Shown here piece by piece: positions 44,784 through 55,915 of a DNA stretch of 64,000 bases. The stretch is from Sanguinoderma infundibulare (lineage: Eukaryota; Basidiomycota; Agaricomycetes; Polyporales; Polyporaceae), in NCBI GenBank assembly GCA_032821775.1, contig JAVLRN010000015.1:186001-250000 (forward strand). Reading direction: 5' to 3'. A program made the position numbers and the translations under genes. Under the pieces are notes generated by a model, which was given only the letters and a program-made list of their open reading frames with translations, was not told the DNA's origin and searched no databases. Position 1 is the first letter of the stretch; every line of letters starts with the position of its first letter.

Positions 44784-45009
44784 CCACCGTAGTGACTGTG
44801 ACCTTCTGGAATCCGTCCCGCACGCAGCCTCCTGCTGGTATTCAAGCGCCGATGTACGCGCGACGTAGTACTATGTCCTGTCACTGCGTCCGTCCTATAC
44901 ATTGACAGCTCATTCGACCACCGTGTGCGTTGCCGTTCAATTTGTGCCAGTGTTCTTTTCGGCGATTTTACTAATACCGAGTTTAGAATCTACAATTATT
45001 CTAGGCCAA

Positions 45010-45500
45010 TGACACGGTATTCTTCTACAGACTCCAGTACCGGGATGTCTGCCTCGGAATCGTGAGTACGGACACGTTTCTCACTCAAAGAAGTTGGTTG
45101 CTTATGTTGAATGAGGACGTACTCCTCAAAATCTTCAAATTATTACCGCTCGAGAGCCTGGGAGATCTACGCAGGCTTGCTGGCATCGACTTGTTGGTCT
45201 CTCAGAAGGACGTGTATCCCGATTCTGTTCAAGAGCTGCACTGTCAATATAGAGACCCCGATCCACCCGAACTTCTTTCCCGTCGGCTGGCGGCCTTACT
45301 GCGAGTAGGTGGCCTATCGTCACATCGTCGCTGTTGGCCTAACATTTCCCTGACGGATCGCTCTCATTGGTTGATGTTGCCCGGGCCCGGGAGCGGCTTG
45401 CGAACAGGCGCACTCTACCACTCTGACGACCCTCTGCTGTGTGGCGTCGGTCTTGCTCTCTACCACGGCAGTATATACTTCCGTGCGGTCTTCGACGGCG
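45010..45500 (+). pseudogene. 5' fragment of an F-box gene, empty-site paralogue
   Basis: MLNEDVLLKIFKLLPLESLG at 45105 on matches the split F-box of the 18.6-29.7 kb gene and runs through the retrotransposon's target (GAGGACGTACTCCTCAAAATC) without interruption. A frameshift after LRRLAG moves the next block (TCWSLRRTCIPILFKSCTV) to another frame. Homology ends shortly after GALYHSDDPLLCGV, and no LRR body follows. A possible first exon starts at ATG 45010. Confidence 0.75.
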
Positions 45501-45779
45501 TAGGTCGTGCTCCGGCATAGTCACGCCTGTTGGCGAGGACAAGGCGAGGGTTATGCGCCTTGGCCAAAGGGATCATCTTACGAAATGCATCTAGATATTC
45601 GACGGTCAACTGAAGAGGAGCTCTGCAGCGGAGGAAAGCCAATGTACAGGTACCGCTGGTCCATGCGTACCCATGAAACAGAACGACCGTTGTATAGTCC
45701 GTGCTACTCCCTGGTACAGCAGAGCATGCCCGACAACATCGAGCTCACGTTCATCCGCCAGTTCATCGAGCGACAGGGT

Positions 45780-47765
45780 GCCGGCCCGCCTGAGCCACGC
45801 CCTCGGGCTGTGATTCGAGTTTGCGGGACCATGATGAAACATTGCGCCTGTAGTGGCGATAGATGCAAGCGTTACACAGTGATACATTATCAGGCAAAGA
45901 GAACGATCCGAACACGAGGGTCGACCAATACATATAGCCACGCGATCCAAGTCTGAACTATGCCTCAGATGTGAAGGACCAGTCACAGGCGGGTCAGGCT
46001 GGACCTTGGCACGCTTTCGGGCTCGAGTGCGTCGCACAGCGTCTGCCGGAGGGTGACCCTCGGCCTCGGCCTCAGGCTGTTATTGGGCCACCGTCTCCTC
46101 CTATGTGCGCTTCTTCGAGCGAGTGGTGCGGCCGGAGCCTCCAGTCCTGGTATCAGGCGCAACAAAGGGGAGAGGTCCGTCGTTCTCGGGCCAGTCCAGC
46201 GCGAGTGCCTTGTCGAAGATCGCGAGGACTTCGTCGTGGGTCATGGGCTTGGAGGGGAAGCGTCGAGTACCGATGTTGAAGTCGCCGAGGGTGGTGAAGT
46301 CTGCGAGCAACTGGGAGAGCGGGACGTTGTTCTTGACCTGAATGAAGAAGTCTCCGTTCAGGTATGCGCGCTTTGAAGATGCAGAGTTGGAATCCCTGGT
46401 GGATCCGAAGAGCGCGTCGCATGCTTGGATGCCGGCCTTGTGAGTATGTTCTGTATGGCGCAAGATGATCCAAAGGAGAACCCAGAGGAAGGACTCCAGG
46501 TCGTGATGCGCGTTGTGTATGGCAGTCTCTGGATCCTCCAGCAGTTCGACGGCCATGAAGTAGTACGTGTCCTAGGCAGGAAGCTCAGTGACTCCAACAT
46601 ATGCTGGGAGCATAAATCGACTTACGGTCCGTTGCTTCAACTCATCGAAAGGGAGTTCGATATCCGCCATGGAGCTGTAATCGAAGTCGTGCAGGAACCC
46701 GACACAGCCCGCACCCGACACCTTCTCGTCGACGATCAATATGTTCCCGACGCTCACGTCGCGGTGCAGGATCTTAGCTTTCTCCCAAAGCACCTGGTGT
46801 CCTACATTCCCCCCCGCGAATCAGTGACGGACATGATGCTTGCAGACAGCGAACTCACCGGCAATAGCGTCACGGAATGCCTGACAAAGCTGCTTAGTGC
46901 TCGTGAAATCCGTTACGCGCTTGCCCACCGTGCTCGTCACAAAACGCATGTGACTCCGCTCGTGCTGGAACTTGTCGGAGCCTTTAATGATCCTCCACGT
47001 GTAGGTCTGCTGTAGAGGAAGCGGATGCGCGGCGAATGGCCAGGGAACAAACCCATGCGAACCCGACGAGTCTGACGAATCCTCTCCAGGCGGGTTGCGA
47101 CAGGCGTCGATGGCCGCTTTGAGTTCCTGCTGACTCGTCTTGGGCCACAGACGTACAGCAGCCTCGCCGAGATCACAGCCAACAACACGGGTAGGAAGAC
47201 CGATGCGCTCGTTCTCGGGGATAGTCTTCTCAATCCTGTTGAAAAACTGCTGCTCCGAAGTGCCGATGACCTGTCGCCAGGCGTCCTTCACCACAAATGC
47301 AGTAATTTTGTCGTCGACTTCTGGGAGGTCTGGGAGGTCGTCCGTCACTCCGCGGAGGTCTTCGATGGCCCGCCAGACGATGGTCACACGAGACATCAAG
47401 CGTCCACCGGCAGCGCTGGGGGCCGGAGCACAATCAGCTTTCAAAAACGCTTTTGCCCGGTCCTGGCAGGACGTAGCGCGGTAACGCTGATGTGGCCGAT
47501 AGCAGGGCGCGCGTGGGAGGTGATCTGTATATCACATATTAAGTTCAGCCGGTCACCGGTCAAGGCTCTTTCATGAGTCACTACTGCGGAAGCATACCTT
47601 TGAATGTGTACTTTAAGGGATGAAATATGACCGGGATTCGACGCCCACTGCGTGTCGACCGTACGCGAGGTGGTGGTCAAGTTCAAGTTGGATTATTTAG
47701 CGCCAGACGGCCCGGCGCAGTCTCACCGGAGCGGAGCTTATGTAAGTTTCTTAACCACCAGCCGG
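45780..47765. repeat. Inverted segmental duplication, block B right arm
   Basis: Inverted copy of 14851-18140 missing about 15210-16440. It joins block A at 47763-47766 through the short homology ACCA. Confidence 0.85.
46101..47433 (-). pseudogene. FunK1 kinase, 5'-deleted copy
   Basis: Exon remnants: about 47433-46859, 46801-46626 and 46571-46101, paralogous to exons 2-4 of the gene at 15.5-17.8 kb. The N-terminal 300 or so residues and the promoter are deleted: sequence matching about 15210 joins directly to sequence matching about 16440. Catalytic loop AKILHRDVSVGNILIVDE and FLHDFDYSSM remain. Exon 3 is 30 bp shorter than its paralogue, and the conserved GTYYFM reads DTYYFM. The tail ends at the same TAG as in the paralogue. 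Confidence 0.85.
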
Positions 47766-48081
47766 CGAGTTCTTCCGCGTTCAGGACACCTACGTCGTCT
47801 CCGTCGAAGACTCCGAGATGCGCAAGGAGGCCCCGAGGCCAGAGAGCATCATGCAGCTCCACCGCATGGCCGACGAGATGGAGCGCGGGGGCCATGGCAC
47901 AGCCGCAGCCGCGATGATCGAGTGCCCTCCGCTCGCGGTGCAGACGGTCCCATTCGGGTCGCTGACGGCGCGGGCACTGAAAAAGGAGATCCTGCGCGAT
48001 ACGTGGAAGATCTTCTTCATGAACCACATTGAGCACGGCATGCGGCCCAAGGTAATACGGTCTCGCACTGGAGGACGCTAA
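47766..48081 (+). pseudogene. Truncated MYND-gene last exon
   Basis: Reads EFFRVQDTYVVSVEDSEMRK, then through GGHGTAAAAMIECPPLAVQT to NHIEHGMRPKVIRSRTGGR, matching the C-terminal half of the protein at 7644-8240. The zinc finger and earlier exons are absent. One extra codon (Glu, SEMRK versus SMRK) is present. Confidence 0.85.
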
Positions 48082-48396
48082 GACGCGAAGTCCGTTGGGG
48101 CATTATGAAGGATCACTTTGCGGGTATGTCATATAAAACATCATATCACTATTTTCCGTATGCATGCCAAGTGCATAGTTAATGTTTTATTTATCAAACG
48201 CCAATGTATCGGGATGACGCTGTTGCACGTCTCCATTGATTTGCTCGGGCCATCCGACCTCCACCTTTCGGTCTTCAAGTTGAAGTCTTAGTCGCAAGGG
48301 CGCATTATGAACAAACATCAAGGTACTCCGTATTGTACAGTATACAGCTATAGAAATTCTACGAATGTTCCAAAGCCAGACATCCGAGTCCATCCG

Positions 48397-51300
48397 TCAC
48401 GCCGTCTTGACCACCTTCCCCTTGCTGGGGCGTTGGCCGCGAGCCTGAACACGCTCTCGAGCTGGCCTTGCGACACCAGTGGGTTGCGGGACCGCCCTCA
48501 AGTTGCGGGCGTTCCCAGTGGGATTCAGCTGAGATGCGCTCGCGACGCCGCCAAACCGAGTGTTGCGCGCAGGTCCGCGCCAGGACTCGACGTCGACGCT
48601 CGGGGCACCCAGCGAAGTCAGCTCCCGATTGAGCCTGGGTCGAGACGGACCAGCTACCGGAGCAAGCGCGTTTTCGCTACCTGCGCTGCGTTGCGCACCT
48701 GATGCATCCGCGTTCGTCCGCCGACGCTTGGCCCGCCGCAAGGGGCTGCTATCAGGCGCGCCATCGTCATCCTCGTCGTCCTCGTCTTCACCCAAGACGC
48801 CCAGGATCGCTTGGACCTCGTGGCGTTCAACGAACGAGACGTCGGCTTGGGCCGGTGATGACTCTGGGCTGCGGGGCAGGGGCTCGAGATCCTTGACGAT
48901 GAGATGGGCGTAGTCGGCGGGGACGTAAAACTCCGTGGCATCGTCATCGCGCGGCATGGGAGGAGCGGGGCCGTTATCCTTCCCGATGTCGTCGTAGAGC
49001 TCGAAGTCGTGGCTTTCGTCCTCCATGTCCGTCTCCGGGTCAGAGTCGGGCTCGCGAGCGGGGGCCTTCATCTTCCCGCCACGCTGCCGCTTGCCAGAGG
49101 GGCGCTTCTGAGCGCCACGTTCCGCAGTGGTCAGCGCGTCGTTGATCCGCGTGTCTGGAAGCTGATATTCCGTGGATTCGTCGTCCTCCGGCCATCTCGA
49201 CCTGTACTCGTCCGAGTTGAGGGCCTTCTCGAAGACCGCCAGGACCTGATTGTAATCGAGAGGATCGTCGTCAGGTTCCACGGCCCTTTTGGCACAGAGG
49301 TCGCCGTACTCCTTCAGGAGCATGGTCAAAGGGACGTTGTTCTCGATCCTGAGCTTCTTGCGCTTGGACGAGGAGAGCCAAAACAACTTGGCTCCACCAG
49401 AGGCCTCTGCGCCAAGCTTGAAGACGGTGGAACAGGCGGCCGCGCCCTCTGGGTGGGTGTGCTTTGTGTGTCGAAGGACGACCCATAAGATAACCCAGTA
49501 GCAAGCCTCGAGATCGTGGTGAACGCCATGGATTGCCCCCTCTTCCGATAGCAGCTTGGCGGCCATGAAGTAGAAAGTGCCCTAAATACCACCAGTAACA
49601 TTAACACTTTGTAGGTATCCTAGAGGAGGCATGGACGGGACATACCGTTCTCTCCTTCAACTCGCCCCCATAGTCGTCACCAAGAAGGAGCTCGGTCAAC
49701 ACTGCTACTGACAGAAAATCGAGGCTTGCAGGGGGTTGCTTGCGACTCATGGACGAGTAGTCGAAGTCGTGGAGGAAGCCGCCGAAGAATGCTTGGTCGT
49801 CCGGATCGTCGACGATGAGAATGTTATTGATGCTCACGTCCCGATGGAGAATGCCTGCGTGACTCATTGCGACGCGATGCCCTGTAGTAGGAGACGGTCA
49901 TTATCTACTCAGCAGAAGAAGCAGGAAATGCGACGATGTCACTCGTACCTCGAATCGCGTCTCGCACGGCAGTCGCCATCTCCCGAGTGTTCCTGAACCG
50001 GTTCAGCGGTCGTCCAACTTTGTCGACTACGAACCGCATGTGACTGCGTTCACGATGCCAGAACTCGGGGCCGCGCGACTGTCTCCAAGTGAACGTTTGC
50101 TGCATAGGACGATGAGCAGGGAGGGTGTTAGATGTGGCGGAGAGGGAGGGCGGTGGCAATCGGGAAGATGAGGCGGTGGCTGAACTAGGTGTCGACAGAC
50201 GCGTTGGGTGGGACAGGGATGTGCGTGGGGTCGGAGCGCCGTAGAGATGCGATTCCCAGCGACGGACTTCGCGCTCCCCCAGGTCTCCCCCACAAACGAG
50301 ACTAGGCAGGCCGATACGCTTCTCCGATGGTATTCTAGATATGCGGTTGTAGAAGTCCTTCTCGGAACGTCGAACAAGCTGGCGCCATGCGTCCTTGATG
50401 ATCCGTAGTTCGCGGTGCGCAGGCGGGATGGTCCCGATGGGGGGGTCGATGAAGTAGCCATTCACGAGGACACGGGTATCACGAATGCCAAGCCACACAG
50501 TGGTTGCACGAGAGAAGAGACGGCCGTTGACGTCCAGTGCCTTGAGTAGGATGTAAGCAGTCGGCGTACCGTTGGTCCCGAACGTGTCATCGTCGAAAAC
50601 TTCAGCCCGGCGGGCCTGGGATAGTTTGAGACCTTGAACCTCCACCGCTGCCAACTCCAGTCGGTCTTTGAGCCACGCCTCATCTTCAGGCGTCAGTTTT
50701 CGAAGAGTCGGATCGCACCCGACCACAGAGTCGCCTTCAGTCGGGCTAGCAAATCGCCAGAAGAACTCCTGGAGGATTTGAAGGTGGTCGACATCGCGGA
50801 GGGATAGTGGCTGTGAGAAGACCGCGCCAGAGTGGTCGAAGCGGGTGATGCGGACGATGTCTCCGTAGACACCGAGGACGAAAGAAGCAAGGAAGCCGTG
50901 CGCGTGCAAGAGGTTTCGGCCATTGACAGCGAGCTGAACGAGCGTCTTGCAGTACTTCAGCCCACGGTCGCGGAACGGATCGTCGGTCTCCTCGGGCTTG
51001 AGTTCGATAATCATCGAGAAATTCAACCAGCTGAGTGTATTCTCGTCGAGTATCTGACCAGGGAAGGAAACTGCAACATCGGGATATGAGACGTGGTGGT
51101 TGGCGGCGAAGTCGGGGTGAGGGAAAGTTTGCATCTTCGTGTGGCAGTCAAAGAACGACAGCCGCTTTGCGGCAGGGAAGGAGGAGACAAGTGCGTTAAG
51201 GCCAGCGATCTACAAGTGGAAGTGGTTGAGCAGAAATGCTCGATACGAAAGATATACCACGTACGAAAGAAGGATAGCTGGCGACTTCCCCGCCCTTCAC

Positions 51301-51534
51301 CGGCTTGAAGTTGGCGAACTCGTTGCCAGTGGCCGGGGTGAACGCGCAATGGGTCCGGGAAGGGACATACTTGGACAAGTACTCGCGACAAGTGTCGTTG
51401 GAGGGGATAAGCTTGCCCTTGATTTCTTGCTTCCAGCCTTCGAGCACCTCACGTTCGCCGATGAGGGTGTCTTGCAGCGTGACCGGATTGTTAGCGACCT
51501 TGACGGCCAGAGGAGTGGAGTCAACGCCGCTCAT
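48397..51534 (-). CDS. FunK1-type fungal protein kinase, intact (inverted copy)
   Basis: Exons 51591(or 51534)-51265, 51209-49949, 49881-49646 and 49581-48397, giving 983 residues from ATG 51534 or 1002 from ATG 51591. It is a close paralogue of the gene at 4.2-7.3 kb with identical intron positions and exon 3 and 4 lengths. Exon 2 has 36 bp more, encoding DFAANHHVSYPD, present in the more distant FunK1 genes here as well, so the deletion is in the left copy. Landmarks: ILHRDVSINNILIVDD, FLHDFDYSSM, GTFYFMAAKLL, HHDLEACYWVILWVVLRHT, acidic stretch EDEDDEDDD and basic RRAKRRRTN. No disabling change was found. The right neighbour 5' region is conserved with its twin up to about 52470. Confidence 0.9.
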
Positions 51535-51591
51535 ACCTGAGGTGCTAGAGAAGAAGAAGCGACTGCTGATGCTTCCCGTTGAGATAGTCAT

Positions 51592-51597
51592 TATATA
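51592..51597 (-). promoter_or_regulatory. TATA box of inverted FunK1 copy
   Basis: TATATA directly before the upstream ATG (51591) and about 60 bp before ATG 51534. Confidence 0.5.
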
Positions 51598-52529
51598 CTG
51601 TTGAGGAGTCGGTGGTGGTTAGGAATGAACAATGGTGGGTTAACGGCGCTAATTGATTGGGAAAGTCAACACGGATCGGAGTCATGGGAGCGGAATATTC
51701 CGCACATGGAAAGAGCCAGTGCTCCGCGTAAACAGATTTCGTTTACCGGATGCAGCGTTTGTTGCAGGGTGCCTTGGCCGGCTGAGCTTGAATATCGCAG
51801 TAACCGTGACTCCGTGAGTCAACTGTGCCGTTGAGGGATGTTGTCACAATAAGCCGATTAGGATCAGCTGTTCTTTTGCAAGTGTGTATGGCGGGTGTGG
51901 CCGATGAAAAGGTGGGTGCGAGCAGGGGTGTGTTCGGTGGCCGTACTATGACAACGGCGGGACTCTGTATACGTCATTCAGTTTTGCCAAAACTTATATC
52001 GAGTGGCTAGTAATGCACAATACCTTGGCCGCTTGAACCACTTGGTCGGGAGCTTATGAATGGTTGGAGAGTGGCGCGAATCGTGCTGGCTGCGCAATGT
52101 TGGTATGTGCGGCGATCTAGCGCCCAACGGGCCGAAACGGCAAGCATAGCCGAAGCGGAGCTCAAATTTCTTAATCACACTGAGGCAGTTTACATAACTG
52201 GCATCCTCACTTATCGTCCCTCTGGACTACATCAAGATCTAATACTGTGCTGTATCATTTCTATGAGTAAAAGAGCAACAAGGGTCATCCTTACTCATCT
52301 CTGGAGGTATTCCGAGATCATCCCAGATGCTTGAGTAGGCTGATGATCGATGAACGCTGATGTTATGGTCGAGCGATGGAGCTATTACTACTGCCCCCGA
52401 CCGGATTTCGACTGTGCCCGTGGTGATTGCGACCATGGGAACTACTCAGGACACTCCTACTTATTAAGGGAGGAGACCGGTCTTTCCCGGTCCTGCTGGT
52501 GATGCCACTCCGAGAGGGTGACCGGGACC

Positions 52530-52590
52530 GCGACGGAGGACAGGACTGCTATCGGTCCTGTCCTCTGGCGGTCCTATAGCAGTCCTATCC
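52530..52590. repeat. Overlapping short inverted repeats
   Basis: AGGACAGGAC (52537-52546) pairs perfectly with 52555-52564, and GGACTGCTAT (52543-52552) with 52576-52585, so two alternative hairpins compete. It lies between the block A edge and the 396-bp direct repeat. Confidence 0.75.
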
Positions 52591-52609
52591 CGTCTTTCCA
52601 GCGGTCCGG

Positions 52610-53005
52610 ACAGACGTCGAACCCTGTGCCGCAGGCCACATATACTGACTGCTAGGGACGAATAGCTTCTGGTGGAAATCTTGAGAGGCTTCTCGGGCGG
52701 GACTGCGGGCGATTCCGCGCGGTCATCGCGAGGGTGTGGTGAGCGGTGGTGAGTCGATGTGCTGAACACTGCCCGTAAAAGATCGCTTGTCGTTGTGGCG
52801 GCGCTTCGGCATGTGGGATTGATCGCGCTCGTGAGTGATCCGTTCGAGGATGTTTCTTGGAGGCACGTACCTCGAGACGGCCCCAACAAACACGAGCCGA
52901 TCGGTCATCTAGAGCAGACAAAGCCACAGCGAGGCCCAACCTCAGCTCAACGGTCTGCCTCGAATTTCGACGAGATAAGCACAACGAGATAATGCGCTTC
53001 CGGTC
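52610..53005. repeat. 396-bp direct repeat, copy 2
   Basis: Same orientation and length as 43614-44009. Confidence 0.9.
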
Positions 53006-53009
53006 TCTC

Positions 53010-53455
53010 AGTCCTGAGACTGGACCCTGCAACACTAGTCATTTATGCTCCACGGCTCCGTTCCGATATCTGCGGCCCAGGCCTGCATGGTGCTTGTCCT
53101 TGTCAAGCTCTTCCCAACTCTGGGGGCGAGGTCAAACTTGAACGAGCCATTGTGACTCGGTGTGCGAGTCGCCGCCAAGGCTTTTAACTCCAGGTGGTTG
53201 AGAAGTGATGTGAGGGAGTGCGCTGACCGCTCTTCGGTTGGCACAGAAGCACAGAGCGGGCTGTGCCAGGGGTTCTGCGGCCGAACGTCCGAATCCAAAT
53301 GCACGGATATGCCTTGACCGTCCCTTTTCATGCTGGTGAACTACAACGTGAAGCATCCTTCTTCTTGTATCGATGGCTCTCAGCATCGGATTTTGGATGT
53401 AGCGTGCGTTCTTTAACTGTTGTTGGGCGCGCCGATCAATTAAATTGACCACGAG
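53010..53455. repeat. Dispersed repeat, copy 3 of 3
   Basis: Inverted relative to 14395-14720 and 35740-36230. Confidence 0.75.
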
Positions 53456-53545
53456 CCTGACTGAAGCGCTTTAGCTCACCACCTCACTTGCTAGGTTGTA
53501 GCATTTCGAAAATTCTCTTACCCGCCCATTTAGAGAATTCACCGG

Positions 53546-53990
53546 ATGTTCGGGTACGACAGCCAAGTCCCCGTGCCCAAACCCGACCATTTCAGGGAGA
53601 CCTACCGTGTCGGAGAGTGGATCCCGGAGAGGAAGACTCAGGTCATCTTCGAGTTTGGCGGAGGCTTAAACCAGCCCCAGTCTATGGACCGATGGAGAGA
53701 TTCGTATACATGGAGAAGGTCGTTTCCTACGGCGAAGGCCGGTTTCCCCTCGGAGGACTTATTTTCCCTCTGCTCGAAGACGAGATAGGCGTCTTAGGAC
53801 TAGTGAGTCCTCGATTCCATTGACGTTGGCGACAGTTACTGATGTCGAAACAGAATTTCTTTCAAACGATGTTCGTGGGCATGCACAAGGCACACAACGA
53901 CTCCATGCACCACATCAGACTCGCGGCTCAGTGGCCTGAGCGTTTTGAGGCGGATTTCCAGGATTATGCTTTGCCAATGTAGCGGGCCGC
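53546..53990 (+). pseudogene. Unassigned fragment, copy of 34.0-34.28 kb
   Basis: MFGYDSQVPVPKPDHFRETY, WIPERKTQVIFEFGGGLNQP then VYGPMERFVYMEKVVSYGEG in a shifted frame; next FFQTMFVGMHKAHNDSMHHI with a stop after QDYALPM. Family not recognised. Confidence 0.4.
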
Positions 53991-54187
53991 GTGGCGGGAT
54001 ACAAAGTATCTTGAGATACACTGTCAGCCGCGAGACGTAACACTGAATTGGATTATGAATGGTTTTGTACGATAGTAGTTGAACTCGGGCGCGTACTCGA
54101 AAGAAATTACAACAAATAGCATGTATTCACATTCCCGAGGGTCATCGCGGATATAGACACCACTGCCAATCCTCTCCGAGCATCAGG

Positions 54188-54941
54188 ATGTCCAGGATAG
54201 GTTATGCGGGGGAGCTCCTCCCCGCAGTCGAAACAGGCGGCGACGGCGAAATGCTCTACTTCGACAGCCTCATGGAACTCCCGTACCTCAAAGCCAACGC
54301 AGTCTTCATGAGCGTACGTTGCTCTGCGAATCTCCGCATGCATCCTTGTGCTTATACATTTGTCATTCGGATATCCCAGCGTTACGTTCCTATTCCGAGA
54401 GTAAGCATTCCTCTCCGTTCGACGTCGGGCCCTCATATCCAATTACAGGGAGACGAAGGGCATGCTTCTTCCCCTATCAGAACCTATCCGCATGTTCGGC
54501 GGCAGCGTCATCTCCGCGCTCCCGATCCCAAGGACACGCGCCTGGTTCCGAACATGGGCGCATCCAACGTCGACCCTGCCCTTTGGGGCCCGGACCCTAC
54601 TCAATGGCGACCCGAACGCTGGTTGCAGCCACTTCCCTGCGCTGTGGAGGAAGCGCGTGTGCCTCGAGTGCATTCGCACATGTATGTTTCATTTCTTCCC
54701 ACAAGCATGAAGACTGAACGTCGTACGGCGCAGGATGACGTTCCTCTGTGGAAACAAGGCATGCATGCGAGTAATGACCCTTATATTCATAGCCCATCCT
54801 CAAGTTGACATGTCTTCGGATAGCGGGTTCAGTTGGGAAGGACTGCGACTCCCGCAGGGCGGCCCCGAAGTCCCACTTGAGACCGACAGACAGTCACATT
54901 ACAACTCCAGCCGTACCTTGCAGAGCTTTGAGCCTACGTGA
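54188..54941 (+). pseudogene. Cytochrome P450 C-terminal relic, second copy
   Basis: MELPYLKANAVF, ANLRMHPCAY, DPALWGPDPTQWRPERWLQP (a better PERF motif than the other copy), VHSHM, and MTFLCGNKACM for the heme loop. It shares with 32870-33640 the lost ExxR Glu and the degraded heme loop. Confidence 0.75.
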
Positions 54942-55028
54942 CATGGCAGAGCGGAGCTCAGTGTCTATGGTTATCGGCTAGAATCTCTGCACTGTTATCA
55001 TCTGGTAATCTGTAAGGGCATTGTCATC

Positions 55029-55915
55029 CTAAGGTGCCTGCATACACACCTTGCAATAGTCTTCATCCAGGCTTATACGTGCAAGTCGTCCCAGTCCTCC
55101 AGGGGAAACATGAAACAAAGACCACTCAGCACCAGAATCTACTCTTTCCAGCAGTCGGATATCGTATTCTGATCGATGGAAAGCCTGTGCAAACGCCTCT
55201 GCGTTGACGGTGAGCATCTTCCTTTGCACTAAAAGGCCCTCCTCTGACAAGAACTCCAAGCCTCTGCGCGTCCACTGAGTTCATTCTGGAGTATCTGCGA
55301 AATCCAGGTGGAGGCTGATTGTACGTATTTCACAAAGTGACGCGAGCGGAGGAGCAATGTCGTTCTTCATAGCACGCAAGTGAGTTTGTCAAGCTGGTTC
55401 CGCGGAAAATGCAGTGACGTACAATCGAAACATCAGGAGTCCCCTGCTCCCGGAAGCGATGAACCTCGAGGGAGGTCAGCCGAGGGAAGGCCGCGGCTAC
55501 ACGTCGTAAGAGATCGCCGTCTGCGTGATCGGTGACGTACTCCAACTTGACATCACGGAGGAGGGGGGCATATATGTTGTACAGGATAGCAAGCATCTCA
55601 GAGGCAAGGGAAATCGGAGAGTGCCACTCCACACACATCTCTGGAAGCCAGAGATGCAGGCAGTGGGAAGGACAACATCGGAGAGACAGACGGTGAAGAG
55701 AACTGGGTAGCCGAGAATATAGTTGGTCTTCGGGGTGCGGATAGGACACGGTGAGGTCCGCGAGATTAGGCATCGGAAAGGTCGCGACGTAGCCAGCCGG
55801 CCAGAGGGGCTGCAGATCCACGCCTCGAGGCAAGGCACAGAGGAGGGAAAGAACGCGCAGCTCTGGCATTCCGGAAATCACGGATATGAGTGGGACTTGG
55901 AAGCTGGTCGGGAAG
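55029..55915 (-). pseudogene. F-box/LRR gene, 3' half only
   Basis: LRR body from MISGMPELRVLSLLCALPRG to FREQGTPDVSI, followed by the C-terminal exon (LEFLSEEGLLVQRKMLTVN, LLERVDSGAEWSLFHVSPGG). It corresponds to 31900-32770 of the gene interrupted by the hAT-like element. F-box and first LRRs are absent. Confidence 0.85.

Larger units (their letters stand above)
47763..52470. repeat. Inverted segmental duplication, block A right arm
   Basis: Inverted copy of 3322-7966, carrying the intact FunK1 gene and the truncated MYND exon. Confidence 0.85.
53456..55915. repeat. Inverted segmental duplication, block C right arm
   Basis: Inverted copy of 31900-34378. Compared with the left side, the interval 34379-35740 is missing between it and the dispersed repeat. 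Confidence 0.85.

Noticed and set aside
48904..49488. Plus-strand frame of 194 codons opposite FunK1 exon 4 (and its twin at 6236-6820)
   Set aside because: Antisense shadow of the acidic kinase tail; composition is the complement of Asp/Glu codons.
53850..53990. FFQTMFVGMHKAHNDSMHHI as a P450 N-terminal helix
   Set aside because: The P450 C-terminal relic follows nearby, but this segment does not align by eye with the helix C region, so I left it unassigned.
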